From Salinibacterium amurskyense (GTDB lineage: Bacteria > Actinomycetota > Actinomycetes > Actinomycetales > Microbacteriaceae): DNA of 64,000 nucleotides. Under the pieces are notes generated by a model. The model had not been told where the DNA came from. It ran no database searches and was given only the letters and a program-made list of their open reading frames with translations. The stretch covers positions 620,001 through 684,000 of the forward strand of contig NZ_PGFH01000001.1 in NCBI RefSeq assembly GCF_002797685.1. The letters are read 5' to 3'. Each line of letters starts with the position of its first letter. The first letter of the stretch is position 1. Positions 36,508 through 44,573 of this stretch are shown here, one piece after another. The position numbers and the translations under genes are program-made.

Positions 36508-37863
36508 CTAGAACTCGGGGATCTGCACGCGCTCGTCGGTGGCGCCAGCGAAAGCGAGTCGCAATGCTTCACGCACGTGAGCGGCATCCGAATCAATCAC
36601 GGTGCTGAAGCCCAGACGGGTGGCCTCTGCGCGGCGCTGTTTAGACGACGACGCGGGGCGAATCTCGCCAGCGAGGCTGATCTCGCCGACGACAGCCATC
36701 GTGGCTGAGTACGCTTTGTCTTTGTACGCGCTGGCGATGGCGAGAGCAATGGCGAGGTCGGCGCCAGGCTCAGTGACCCGGATGCCGCCCACCGTCGAGA
36801 CGTAAACGTCGAACGTGGAGAGCGGGATTCCCGCTCGCCGCTCGAGTACCGCCAGCAGCATGGCCACGCGCGAGGCGTCAACGCCGTTCACGACGCGTCG
36901 TGGTTGCGGGGCTTGGGATTTCACGATGAGTGCCTGAACCTCCACGGGGAGGGCACGTCTGCCTTCCAGCGCGATCGTGACGCACGTGCCGCTGACGGGC
37001 TGACGTGCGTGCGAGAGGAACAGGCCACTGGGGTCAGAGACTTCGGCGATTCCTTCGCCGGTCATCTCAAAGCATCCGACTTCTTCGGTGGAGCCAAAAC
37101 GATTCTTGTGCGCGCGCACGAAGCGCAGCGCGGTCTGGCGGTCGCCTTCGAACTGCAGCACGACATCCACGAGATGTTCGAGCAATCGGGGGCCGGCGAT
37201 GTTGCCATCTTTGGTGACGTGGCCAACGAGCAAGATGGGCAAGTTCTGGTCTTTGCTAACGCGGATGAGCGTGGAGGCCACTTCGCGCACTTGCGAGGGA
37301 CCGCCGGCAATGCCCTCGGTCGCGGCGGAGGCTACGGTCTGCACCGAGTCCACGATCACGAGCTGGGGTTTGACGTGGTCGATCTGGCCGAGGATGGTGC
37401 CGAGATCAGTTTCGGCCGCGAGAAAGAGCGAGGGGTGCAGGGCGTTGGTGCGCTCGGCGCGCAGCCGCACTTGGCTCACGGACTCCTCGGCGGTCACATA
37501 AAGCACGCGCTGGCCGGATGCTGCTGCGCGCGACGCGACCTCAAGAAGCAGGGTGGACTTACCCACGCCGGGCTCGCCGCTCAACAGAATGGCGGCTCCG
37601 GGAACAACCCCGCCGCCGAGCACTCGGTCAAACTCGGCGATGCCGCTTGGCCAGTGTGCGACGGACTCGGCGCCGATCTCGGTAATGGAGCGCGCGCCGC
37701 TGGCCTCAGAGACCGCGACGGTCGAGACCCGCTTGGTGATGCCGGTAGCTGCCCCAGCGTCGGTCACGGTGCCCCACTGCTGACATTCGCCACAGCGGCC
37801 TACCCATTTGATGGAGGTCCAGCCGCACTCAGTGCAGCGAAAATTACTTACAGCTCGGGCCAT
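36508..37863 (-). CDS. radA: DNA repair protein RadA
   Basis: RadA is a RecA-like branch-migration helicase in recombination repair. 451 residues. A four-cysteine zinc finger at C10, C13, C24 and C27 (CTECGWTS, GRCGECQQW); Walker A SGEPGVGKS near residue 96; the RadA motif KNRFG in RAHKNRFGSTEE near 250; and a Lon-like C-terminal domain with GGIRVTEPGADLAIALAIASA. All hallmarks intact. TAGTCT lies 6 bases before the ATG on the minus strand (37875-37870), so it is probably leaderless. Confidence 0.97.
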   Translation of the reverse strand: MARAVSNFRCTECGWTSIKWVGRCGECQQWGTVTDAGAATGITKRVSTVAVSEASGARSITEIGAESVAHWPSGIAEFDRVLGGGVVPGAAILLSGEPGVGKSTLLLEVASRAAASGQRVLYVTAEESVSQVRLRAERTNALHPSLFLAAETDLGTILGQIDHVKPQLVIVDSVQTVASAATEGIAGGPSQVREVASTLIRVSKDQNLPILLVGHVTKDGNIAGPRLLEHLVDVVLQFEGDRQTALRFVRAHKNRFGSTEEVGCFEMTGEGIAEVSDPSGLFLSHARQPVSGTCVTIALEGRRALPVEVQALIVKSQAPQPRRVVNGVDASRVAMLLAVLERRAGIPLSTFDVYVSTVGGIRVTEPGADLAIALAIASAYKDKAYSATMAVVGEISLAGEIRPASSSKQRRAEATRLGFSTVIDSDAAHVREALRLAFAGATDERVQIPEF

Positions 37864-37894
37864 AGTTCAAGACTAGGCGGCACGACTGACACCG

Positions 37895-38227
37895 CTACGC
37901 GAGCGTCAGGAAGAGCTTCTCGATGTCGTCTTTCGTCATGCCGTCGTGGCTGCCCTGGCCATCGGCGTCTTCGGTTGAGCACGACTGCAGTGCATTGGCG
38001 ATGATCATGAAGCCGGCGCGGTCGAGAGCCTTGCTCACCGCCGAGAGTTGCGTCACGACATCTTTGCAATTCGAGTCGGCGCCCATCGATTCAATGAGGG
38101 CGCGAAGTTGTCCCTCGGCACGCTTGAGGCGATTCATGATCTTGCGCATGGCCTCGGGATCGTGGCCAGCATCGGCAACGACTGCCGTGGCGTCCGCGGT
38201 GCCGGTGGCTGCAGCATCCGTTGTCAT
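37895..38227 (-). CDS. CstR-like (CsoR-family) persulfide-responsive repressor
   Basis: 110 residues from ATG 38227; a TTG at 38233 is the only extension. The family core is AMRKIMNRLKRAEGQLRALIESM. Cysteines C54 (DSNCKDV) and C83 (ALQSC) match the two conserved thiols, but the residue four before the second Cys is Ala79 instead of the copper-ligand His. This is the CstR pattern, which senses persulfide through the two thiols, not Cu(I). It sits last in an operon with rhodanese and CoA-disulfide reductase, which fits sulfide detoxification. Confidence 0.85.
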   Translation of the reverse strand: MTTDAAATGTADATAVVADAGHDPEAMRKIMNRLKRAEGQLRALIESMGADSNCKDVVTQLSAVSKALDRAGFMIIANALQSCSTEDADGQGSHDGMTKDDIEKLFLTLA

Positions 38228-38229
38228 GA

Positions 38230-38532
38230 TCAATTGCCCTTCGTGACGGGCAGGCCAGCGTTACGCCACGCTGACGTTCCGCCCTCAACGTTGACGGCGT
38301 CGAAGCCCTGAGTGTTGAGCCATTCGACGGCTTGTGCACTGCGGCCGCCGCTTTCGCAGATGACGTACACGGTGTCGTCGCGGTCGAGTTCTTCGACCCG
38401 GGCAACGAGTTCTCCGAGCGGAATGCTCGCGGCAGCGGGTGCATGCCCCGACACGTATTCAGCGGGTTCGCGCACGTCGATGACGACGGGGTTGGTGAGT
38501 TCAGAGAGCGTGTGCGTGGTGATGGTGTTCAT
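38230..38532 (-). CDS. Single-domain rhodanese sulfurtransferase
   Basis: 100 residues. NPVVIDVREPAEYVSGHAPAA and the active-site loop VYVICESGGRSA with persulfide-bearing C59, then GFDAVNVEGGTSAW, the full rhodanese domain with no extra parts. It transfers sulfane sulfur in the cytoplasm. Middle gene of the reductase-rhodanese-CstR operon. The stop lies two bases from the CstR start. Confidence 0.93.
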   Translation of the reverse strand: MNTITTHTLSELTNPVVIDVREPAEYVSGHAPAAASIPLGELVARVEELDRDDTVYVICESGGRSAQAVEWLNTQGFDAVNVEGGTSAWRNAGLPVTKGN

Positions 38533-38601
38533 GAAATTCCTTGCGAGTGATGAGGTGAGTGAGGTGGGTGAGAGAGAAAGTGGGGGAGCGAGCGCCGACG
38601 G

Positions 38602-40257
38602 TTACGCGGTAGCCGCGCTCCACGTGCGGTAGCCGCCGTCGAGGTTCACGGCGTCGAAACCATTCTGGGCGAGGATGCGCACGGCGGTGTGGCCGCGCTG
38701 TCCGACCTGGCAGTGCACGATGACGCGGCGGTCACCGAGTTCATCGAGACGCTCGCGCAGCTCGTCGAGCGGAATGTTGACGGCGTGCGGGATGGCGCCG
38801 CGTTCGAATTCGGCGACGGTGCGAACATCCACCAACAGGGTTCCTGCTGCGAGTTCGGCGTCGATCTCGTGCCACTGAATCGAGGCGCTGAGGTTGTCGC
38901 GCAGGTTCTTCGCGACGTAACCGAGGTGGTTGATCGGGTCTTTAGCCGAGCCGTACTGCGGGGCGTAGGCAAGCTCAAGGTCGGCGAGAGCGCTCGCGGT
39001 GATGCCGAAGCTCGTGGCAGTGGCCAGCACATCCATGCGCTTGTCGACACCTTCTTTACCCACCGCCTGAGCACCCAGAATGAGATCTGTCTCGGCATCG
39101 ACAATGAGCTTGAGGGAGAGCGACTGAGCACCGGGGTAGTAGCCGGCGTGCGACACGGGGTGGGTGTGGATAACGCGGATGTCGCGCCCCGCAGCCCGTA
39201 GCGCCCTTTCGGTGGAGCCGAGGCTCGCGACGGTCAGATCGAAGACGCCGACGATCGCGGTGCCGAGGGCCGGCTTCGATGCCACCTCGTCGCCGGCGAG
39301 AGTGTCAGCGAGGTAGCGGCCATCGCGGTTGGCGGGGCCTGCCAGAGCAACGAGCTCGTGTTCACCACTGATAGCGCCGACCTTTTCAGCGACGTCACCG
39401 ACGGCATAGATGCGAGGTTCGCTGGTCTGGTAGCCAGCGCTGACCCGGATGCCGCCAGCGGCTCCGGTTGCCAGTCCAGCGTGCACGGCGAGGGCATTGT
39501 CGGGGCGCACGCCGATTGCCGCGACGACAACGTCTGCCGCGACGCTCGAGCCGTCGCTGAGCTGGACGGCGGAGTCATCCACCGCAACCGCCTCGGTGCC
39601 GAGGCGAAGATCAACGCCGTTGGCGCGCAAGTGGGCTTCGACGGGCGTGACCATTTCGGCGTCGAGCGTGCCGAGGATGTGAGCGGGGCGCTGCACGAGG
39701 GTGACGTTGAGGCCGCGCTTGGCGAGGTTCTCGGCCATCTCGACGCCGATGTAGCCGGCACCGAGTACGACGACGTTCGCGGTCGTGGCGTCGAGGTCGC
39801 CGAGGGAAGTGTGGAGGGCGTCGACGTCTTCGATGTTGCGGAGTACGAGCATCCGCTCGCTGCCGGGGATGGCCGGGATGGCGGCGCTCGCGCCGGTCGC
39901 AATTACGAGCTCGTCGAAGTGCTCGGTGTTTGTCGAGTCGTCGCTGCGGTTGTGCACCGTGATGCTGTGGCCGGCGGGGTCAATCGCGGTGACTTCGTGG
40001 TTGACACGAACGTCGAGGCCGAAGCGGCGGCCGAGGCTCGCGGGAGTCTGGAGCAGTAGTTCGTCGCGCTCGGTGATGACGCCGCCGAGGTAGTAGGCGA
40101 GGCCGCAGTTGGCGAAGGAGACATGGCCGCTGCGCTCGAAGACCACGATCTCGGCGCGCTCATCGCGACGGCGCATGCGGGTGGCGAAGGACATTCCGGC
40201 GGCTACTCCACCGATAACGAGGATGCGGCGGGGGCGTGGTGTGGTGGCGGTGCTCAT
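38602..40257 (-). CDS. CoA-disulfide reductase with C-terminal rhodanese domain
   Basis: 551 residues. FAD site RILVIGGVAAGMSFATRMRR at the N-terminus; active-site C51 in HVSFANCGLAYYLGG, the single-Cys CoADR type; NAD(P)H site VVLGAGYIGVEMAENLA; dimer domain to about 445; then a rhodanese domain (about 460-551) with C516 in VIVHCQVGQRGH. Such CoADR-RHD proteins reduce CoA persulfide and disulfides. No signal peptide. TATGCT (minus, 40269-40264) is 6 bases before the ATG and lies inside the operator palindrome, so repressor and polymerase would compete directly. Confidence 0.93.
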   Translation of the reverse strand: MSTATTPRPRRILVIGGVAAGMSFATRMRRRDERAEIVVFERSGHVSFANCGLAYYLGGVITERDELLLQTPASLGRRFGLDVRVNHEVTAIDPAGHSITVHNRSDDSTNTEHFDELVIATGASAAIPAIPGSERMLVLRNIEDVDALHTSLGDLDATTANVVVLGAGYIGVEMAENLAKRGLNVTLVQRPAHILGTLDAEMVTPVEAHLRANGVDLRLGTEAVAVDDSAVQLSDGSSVAADVVVAAIGVRPDNALAVHAGLATGAAGGIRVSAGYQTSEPRIYAVGDVAEKVGAISGEHELVALAGPANRDGRYLADTLAGDEVASKPALGTAIVGVFDLTVASLGSTERALRAAGRDIRVIHTHPVSHAGYYPGAQSLSLKLIVDAETDLILGAQAVGKEGVDKRMDVLATATSFGITASALADLELAYAPQYGSAKDPINHLGYVAKNLRDNLSASIQWHEIDAELAAGTLLVDVRTVAEFERGAIPHAVNIPLDELRERLDELGDRRVIVHCQVGQRGHTAVRILAQNGFDAVNLDGGYRTWSAATA

Positions 40258-40264
40258 TGTTCGA

Positions 40265-40284
40265 GCATACCCCTAGGGGTATGC
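40265..40284. promoter_or_regulatory. Perfect CsoR/CstR-type operator
   Basis: GCATACCCCTAGGGGTATGC is a perfect 20-base palindrome containing ATACCCC-TAGGGGTAT-like halves known for CsoR/CstR repressors. It begins 8 bases before the CoA-disulfide reductase ATG and overlaps the -10 hexamer. Confidence 0.88.
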
Positions 40285-40396
40285 CGCGAGCCAGTTGTTC
40301 TCGCCGAGCGAAACCCACTCGACGGCAATTGCTGAGGAATGCGCGATTTTAGTGCGATCGTGTTTACGATGGGGTACCGAACAAGGGAGCATCGCT

Positions 40397-40996
40397 GTGG
40401 CCGACAAGACTTTCGATCCGCGGTTCGACCCCGCCTTTCAACGGGGATACGCGGCAGAGGAGCGCGGCGAACGAGCAGGCGCCGTTCAGGCTGCAGGAGC
40501 TGTTGACTCGTATCGTGCGGAGACTGCCGGCGCGAGCACACAGCAGCGCCCGCTTGGCACGAGCGGTGGGGCTGAGCAGCGTGCTGAGGCATCCGCGCCG
40601 CCGCCCTTTGTTTCACCCGCGAGTACTTTGGCACCCGCTCTCGGGACGTCGACAGAGTCGGGTGCTCCTGACCCGCAGTCGCAGTACGTGGACGACACGG
40701 GAGCGACAGCAGGAGCGGTAGCCGGCGACGTCGCGACCGCTGCGCCCGCAAGTCTCGCGCGCAACCCCTGGCTCTATGTGTTGTGGGCACTGGGAGTGAT
40801 GTCGATCGTCGCGACGACGGCAACGCTCTGGTGGGCAAATTCGATTCTCTACGGCAATTCGAATGGAGCGCTGGAGAGCTACGCGATGGTCGCCAGCGTG
40901 CAGTCGTTGGCTCCCGGCGGGTTCATTCTGGGCTCTGTTTCTCTGGTGGGAGCCCTGCTTCTCCACGGCCTGAGTTGGATGCGTAAAAACCAGTGA
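40397..40996 (+). CDS. Membrane protein with disordered N-terminus, unknown function
   Basis: 199 residues from GTG 40397 (AAGGGAG upstream); an in-frame extension to 40295 is unlikely. An Ala/Gly/Thr-rich N-terminal half (FDPRFDPAFQRGYAAEERG first, then low complexity) precedes two transmembrane helices (NPWLYVLWALGVMSIVATTA and APGGFILGSVSLVGALLL). The FDPAFQRGY segment recurs in actinobacterial proteins of this build. No function known. TACGAT near 40373 could be its -10. Confidence 0.72.
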   Translation: MADKTFDPRFDPAFQRGYAAEERGERAGAVQAAGAVDSYRAETAGASTQQRPLGTSGGAEQRAEASAPPPFVSPASTLAPALGTSTESGAPDPQSQYVDDTGATAGAVAGDVATAAPASLARNPWLYVLWALGVMSIVATTATLWWANSILYGNSNGALESYAMVASVQSLAPGGFILGSVSLVGALLLHGLSWMRKNQ

Positions 40997-41032
40997 ACGC
41001 GCGTCGCCAATATCTGTACTAAACTCTCTCCC

Positions 41033-41122
41033 GGTACCGTGTCCGAGCGGCCGAAGGTGCAACTCTCGAAAAGTTGTGTGTGTGAAAGCGCACCGTGGGT
41101 TCAAATCCCACCGGTACCGCCA
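41033..41122 (+). tRNA. tRNA-Ser (anticodon CGA)
   Basis: A class II tRNA. Acceptor GGTACCG pairs with CGGTACC at the 3' end, discriminator G and encoded CCA. The anticodon arm CAACT-CTCGAAA-AGTTG places CGA in the loop, reading UCG. A long variable arm (about 16 bases) and the T arm with GGTTCAAATCC confirm tRNA-Ser. A terminator follows within 4 bases. Confidence 0.97.
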
Positions 41123-41125
41123 AAG

Positions 41126-41162
41126 AAAAGCCCCGCATTCCTAGTGAATGCGGGGCTTTTTT
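41126..41162 (+). terminator. Rho-independent terminator of tRNA-Ser
   Basis: AAAAGCCCCGCATTC and its complement form a 15-base stem with loop CTAGT, followed by a run of Ts. It also faces the convergent small membrane gene. Confidence 0.93.
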
Positions 41163-41185
41163 GTGTGCGTAACGTGTTGCCGGTT

Positions 41186-41428
41186 TTAGAGTCGTGACTT
41201 ATTACTGGGTCGATCAGGATCATCCTCGCGAAATGGCAGCGCGGCAACGACGAGCGCGGGGATAAGAAATCCCATAGCGAACGACAGCCAGAAGAATGAG
41301 CCGAAAGCACGGTCCTTGCGTTTTGCCGCCATCGCGACGAGGAGCGAAACGAGCACGTTGACAAGGACGAGTCCGCCCAACACCAACGAGTACGCAAGGT
41401 CATAAGTTGCCGGAAGTAATGGGTTCAC
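41186..41428 (-). CDS. Small two-span membrane protein
   Basis: 80 residues with two transmembrane helices (about 11-32 and 44-63) linked by a basic loop (AAKRKDRAFGS) and an acidic/charged tail (FREDDPDRPSNKSRL). The loop charge suggests both termini are outside. I do not recognise a family. Convergent with tRNA-Ser and its terminator. Confidence 0.65.
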   Translation of the reverse strand: MNPLLPATYDLAYSLVLGGLVLVNVLVSLLVAMAAKRKDRAFGSFFWLSFAMGFLIPALVVAALPFREDDPDRPSNKSRL

Positions 41429-41467
41429 GAGGCCACCCTATCGACTCGACGCATGCCGAGCATTGGC

Positions 41468-42073
41468 TCAAGTTCCCAAGGAGACGTCGAGCATGTCCTC
41501 GAGGGTTTCGCGCACGAGCGATTCGCGAGTCTCGCGACTGCGAAAGTTGACGAGTTGGTAGGCCGAGGTGGCATCCACGAGTGCGAAGAGCACGAGCGCT
41601 GCCCGCTCGGGGCTCACCGGGGCGAATTGGCCGGCATCCTGACCTGCGCGGATGATGCCGATGGCGAGAGCATGCCAGGAATCCATTGATTGGCGGGCGG
41701 CTTCGGCCAGCGGCTCGTTGCGTCGGCCGAGGCTCCACGCGTCGGTCCAGACTTCGCCGACGTTGTCTCGCGCGGGATCGGCGATGGCCTCAATGAGCGC
41801 GCGAATCTGATCGAGGGGCTTGTTCGGCGCGAGAGCGAAACGCTCGACTTCGGCAATTTCCTTCTCGGCAATGTCAGAGAACGTGGTCGCCACGAGGGTT
41901 TCCATGCTGGGCTCGTAGTGCGTGATGAGGGGTGCGGTGACTCCGCAGTGGGCGGCGAGAGCGCGCAGCGAGATTGCGGCGAGGCCACGAGTCAGTGCGA
42001 TCTGCTGAGCCGCGTCGCGGATTTCGGATGCTCGCTCGGTAGCGTTTCGTCGTCGAGTTGTGCCTGCTGCCAT
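41468..42073 (-). CDS. TetR-family regulator
   Basis: 201 residues. The N-terminal HTH reads IRDAAQQIALTRGLAAIS and LRALAAHCGVTAPLITHYEPS (about 18-58), the TetR pattern. The C-terminal helical half resembles those of TetR proteins related to BetI. It is divergent, 47 bases from the amine oxidase, and probably controls that operon. Inducer unknown; a polyamine is a reasonable guess. TACACT lies 6 bases before the ATG on the minus strand (42085-42080). Confidence 0.9.
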   Translation of the reverse strand: MAAGTTRRRNATERASEIRDAAQQIALTRGLAAISLRALAAHCGVTAPLITHYEPSMETLVATTFSDIAEKEIAEVERFALAPNKPLDQIRALIEAIADPARDNVGEVWTDAWSLGRRNEPLAEAARQSMDSWHALAIGIIRAGQDAGQFAPVSPERAALVLFALVDATSAYQLVNFRSRETRESLVRETLEDMLDVSLGT

Positions 42074-42120
42074 CCTCGCAGTGTAGCCGTTCTTGACTCT
42101 TATTGAACAGGTGGTAAATA

Positions 42121-43491
42121 ATGGTGAGCATGAACACCATTGATCGCGACGTCGTCATCGTCGGAGCCGGCGCCACAGGCCTCACCGCAGCGAGAGCTCT
42201 CGTTCGCGAAGGCCACAGCGTGATCGTGCTCGAAGCGCGCGACCGCATTGGTGGTCGCCTCTGGACCGATTCGATCGACGGCCAAATGTTTGAGATCGGT
42301 GGTCAGTGGGTATCTCCTGACCAGACCGCACTCATCGACACCCTTGCCGAGCTCGGCCTCGAAACGTACTCGCGCTACCGCGAAGGCGAGAGCGTTTACG
42401 TCTCGAAGGATGGCGTGGCTCGCCGCTTTACGGGAGACATCTTTCCGGCGGGGGCTGCGACTGAGGCGGAGATCACTCGGCTCATTGCCGTGCTCGACGA
42501 GCTCGTCGCTGAGCTTGACCTTGAGGCTCCGTGGGAGCATCCGCGGGCCACAGAATTCGACCGCATCTCGTACCGCGCGTGGCTAGAAAGCCAGAGCGCG
42601 GATGCCGAAGCAATCGACAACATTGCCCTGTTCGTTGCCGAGGCGATGCTGACCAAGCCCGCCCACTCGTTCTCGCTGTTGCAGGCGTTGCTCATGGCAG
42701 CAAGCGCTGGCAGTTTCAGCAATCTCGTTGACTCCGACTTCATTCTCGACAAGCGTGTGGTGGGTGGTCTGCAGCAGGTTCCGCTCGTGATGGCTGAGGC
42801 GTTGGGCGACGACGTCGTTCGACTCTCGCAGCCGGTTCGCCGCATTGAGTGGAACGCCGCTGGCGCGACCGTCACGAGTGATGAACTCACGGTCACCGCG
42901 AAGCACGTCATCGTCGCTGTGCCGCCGAACCTCTACGACCGCATCGACTACGTTCCGGCTCTGCCGCGCCTGCGCCAGCAGATGCAGCAGCATTCCTCGC
43001 TCGGTCTCGTGATCAAGGTTCACGCTACTTACGCGACCCCGTTCTGGCGGACGGCTGGCCTCTCCGGCACCGCGTTCAGCCCGTACCAAATCGTGCACGA
43101 GGCATACGACAACACGAACCACGGCGAAGAGCGCGGCACTCTCGTGGGCTTCGTGTCGGGGGAGCGGGCCGACGAACTGTTCGCGCTTGATCCCGCCGAC
43201 CGCAAGCGGCGCATCCTCGAATCACTCGCCACCTATTACGGCGATGAAGCCTTGACCCCGGCCGTGTACTACGAAAGCGACTGGGCTTCCGAAGAGTGGA
43301 CTCGTGGCGCATACGCGGCGAGCTTCGATCTCGGCGGCCTGACTCGCTACGGCGCTCTGCAGCTCGAGCCGGTCGGGCCGATCCAGTTCGGCTCGAGCGA
43401 CCTCGCGGCGGCCGGCTATCAGCACGTTGACGGTGCTATTCGGGTGGGACAGCGGTTGGCATCCACCATTATTGAAGCGACGAAAGGCTAG
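42121..43491 (+). CDS. Flavin monoamine oxidase, putrescine-oxidase-like
   Basis: 456 residues. DVVIVGAGATGLTAARALVREG gives the FAD site, followed by VLEARDRIGGRLWTD and IGGQWVSPDQTALIDTLAELGL with YSRYREGESVYV, all close to actinobacterial putrescine oxidase. GAYAASFDLGGLTRYG lies near the end where such enzymes close the flavin pocket. It should oxidise putrescine (or a similar amine) to 4-aminobutanal, ammonia and peroxide; the exact amine is inferred. First of three co-directional genes. ATG 42130 is another possible start. No signal peptide. Confidence 0.9.
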   Translation: MVSMNTIDRDVVIVGAGATGLTAARALVREGHSVIVLEARDRIGGRLWTDSIDGQMFEIGGQWVSPDQTALIDTLAELGLETYSRYREGESVYVSKDGVARRFTGDIFPAGAATEAEITRLIAVLDELVAELDLEAPWEHPRATEFDRISYRAWLESQSADAEAIDNIALFVAEAMLTKPAHSFSLLQALLMAASAGSFSNLVDSDFILDKRVVGGLQQVPLVMAEALGDDVVRLSQPVRRIEWNAAGATVTSDELTVTAKHVIVAVPPNLYDRIDYVPALPRLRQQMQQHSSLGLVIKVHATYATPFWRTAGLSGTAFSPYQIVHEAYDNTNHGEERGTLVGFVSGERADELFALDPADRKRRILESLATYYGDEALTPAVYYESDWASEEWTRGAYAASFDLGGLTRYGALQLEPVGPIQFGSSDLAAAGYQHVDGAIRVGQRLASTIIEATKG

Positions 43492-43493
43492 CC

Positions 43494-44573
43494 ATGAGCT
43501 GGAGAATGCCATCGGAAACAGCCGCCCACGAGCGCACCTGGATGGCGTTCCCGCGCGTCGGGGAAACGCTCGGCGCGACTGACTCCGAACGTGAACTCGG
43601 CTACGCCGCTTGGGCTGATGTAGCCAACGTCGTCGCCCAGTTCGAGCCCGTCTCGATGGTCGTTGACCCGACCGAAATGTTCCGTGCTCGGCGGATGCTC
43701 GACAGCAGCATTGAGCTGCTCGAAGCGCCGCTCGACGAGTTCTGGATGCGCGACATCGGGCCCACCTTCGTGCTCGACGATGAACGACCCGGTGTTCTCG
43801 GTGCCGTCGACTGGATCTTCAACGGCTGGGGTGCTCCGGCCTGGGCTGAGTGGGAACAGTCGGCGAAGATCGGGCGCGTTGTCGCTGAGGCTGCCGGGGC
43901 GGAGATCGTGAGCTCGCTCCTCGTCGCTGAGGGTGGCGGACTTCATGTCGATGGCGAAGGAACCGTTCTACTCACCGACACCGTTCAGCTCGACCCGCGC
44001 CGTAATCCGCTCGCTGATCGCACCCGCGTTGAGCAGGAAATGCTGCGCACGATTGGTGCCACTCACGCGGTCTGGCTGCCGCGCGGCCTCACCCGCGACT
44101 ACGACGATTTCGGCACCAACGGTCACGTCGACATTGTCGCGACGATCGCGTCGCCGGGACGCGTGCTGCTTCACGCTCAACCCAACCCTGAGCATCCGGA
44201 CCACCAGGTGATGGCCGAGATTCGGGCCAGCCTCGAGAGCCAGCGGGATGCCGCCGGCCGTGCCTTCGAGATCGTCGAGCTGCCCGCGCCCGCCCTGCTG
44301 CGCGACGACCACGGCTTCGTCGATTACAGCTACGTCAATCACCTTGTCGTCAACGGGGGAGTCATCGGCTGTGGCTTCAACGACGAGATGGCGGATGCCC
44401 GAGCCGCCGCCATTCTGGCCGACGCGTATCCCGGCCGCGAGGTGCGCATGGTCGACTCTCGCGAGATCTTCGCCCGCGGTGGCGGCATCCACTGCATCAC
44501 CCAACAGCAGCCTCAACTTCCCGGCCTCAGCGACGATGTTGCTGCCGCACAAGAACCGGGAGCCATCGTATGA
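43494..44573 (+). CDS. aguA: Agmatine deiminase
   Basis: AguA converts agmatine to N-carbamoylputrescine and ammonia. 359 residues, usual size. Landmarks: DEFWMRDIGPTFVLDDE, EGGGLHVDGEGTVLL, GHVDIVATI, and the catalytic cysteine C334 in GGGIHCITQQQP. It starts three bases after the amine oxidase stop and overlaps the amidase by four bases, so all three are translated together. The product would have to be hydrolysed to putrescine before the neighbouring oxidase can act. Confidence 0.93.
   Translation: MSWRMPSETAAHERTWMAFPRVGETLGATDSERELGYAAWADVANVVAQFEPVSMVVDPTEMFRARRMLDSSIELLEAPLDEFWMRDIGPTFVLDDERPGVLGAVDWIFNGWGAPAWAEWEQSAKIGRVVAEAAGAEIVSSLLVAEGGGLHVDGEGTVLLTDTVQLDPRRNPLADRTRVEQEMLRTIGATHAVWLPRGLTRDYDDFGTNGHVDIVATIASPGRVLLHAQPNPEHPDHQVMAEIRASLESQRDAAGRAFEIVELPAPALLRDDHGFVDYSYVNHLVVNGGVIGCGFNDEMADARAAAILADAYPGREVRMVDSREIFARGGGIHCITQQQPQLPGLSDDVAAAQEPGAIV

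Noticed and set aside
41033-41162. tRNA-Ser as an integration site for a mobile element
   Set aside because: No integrase, no direct repeat of the tRNA end, and a normal terminator right after it.
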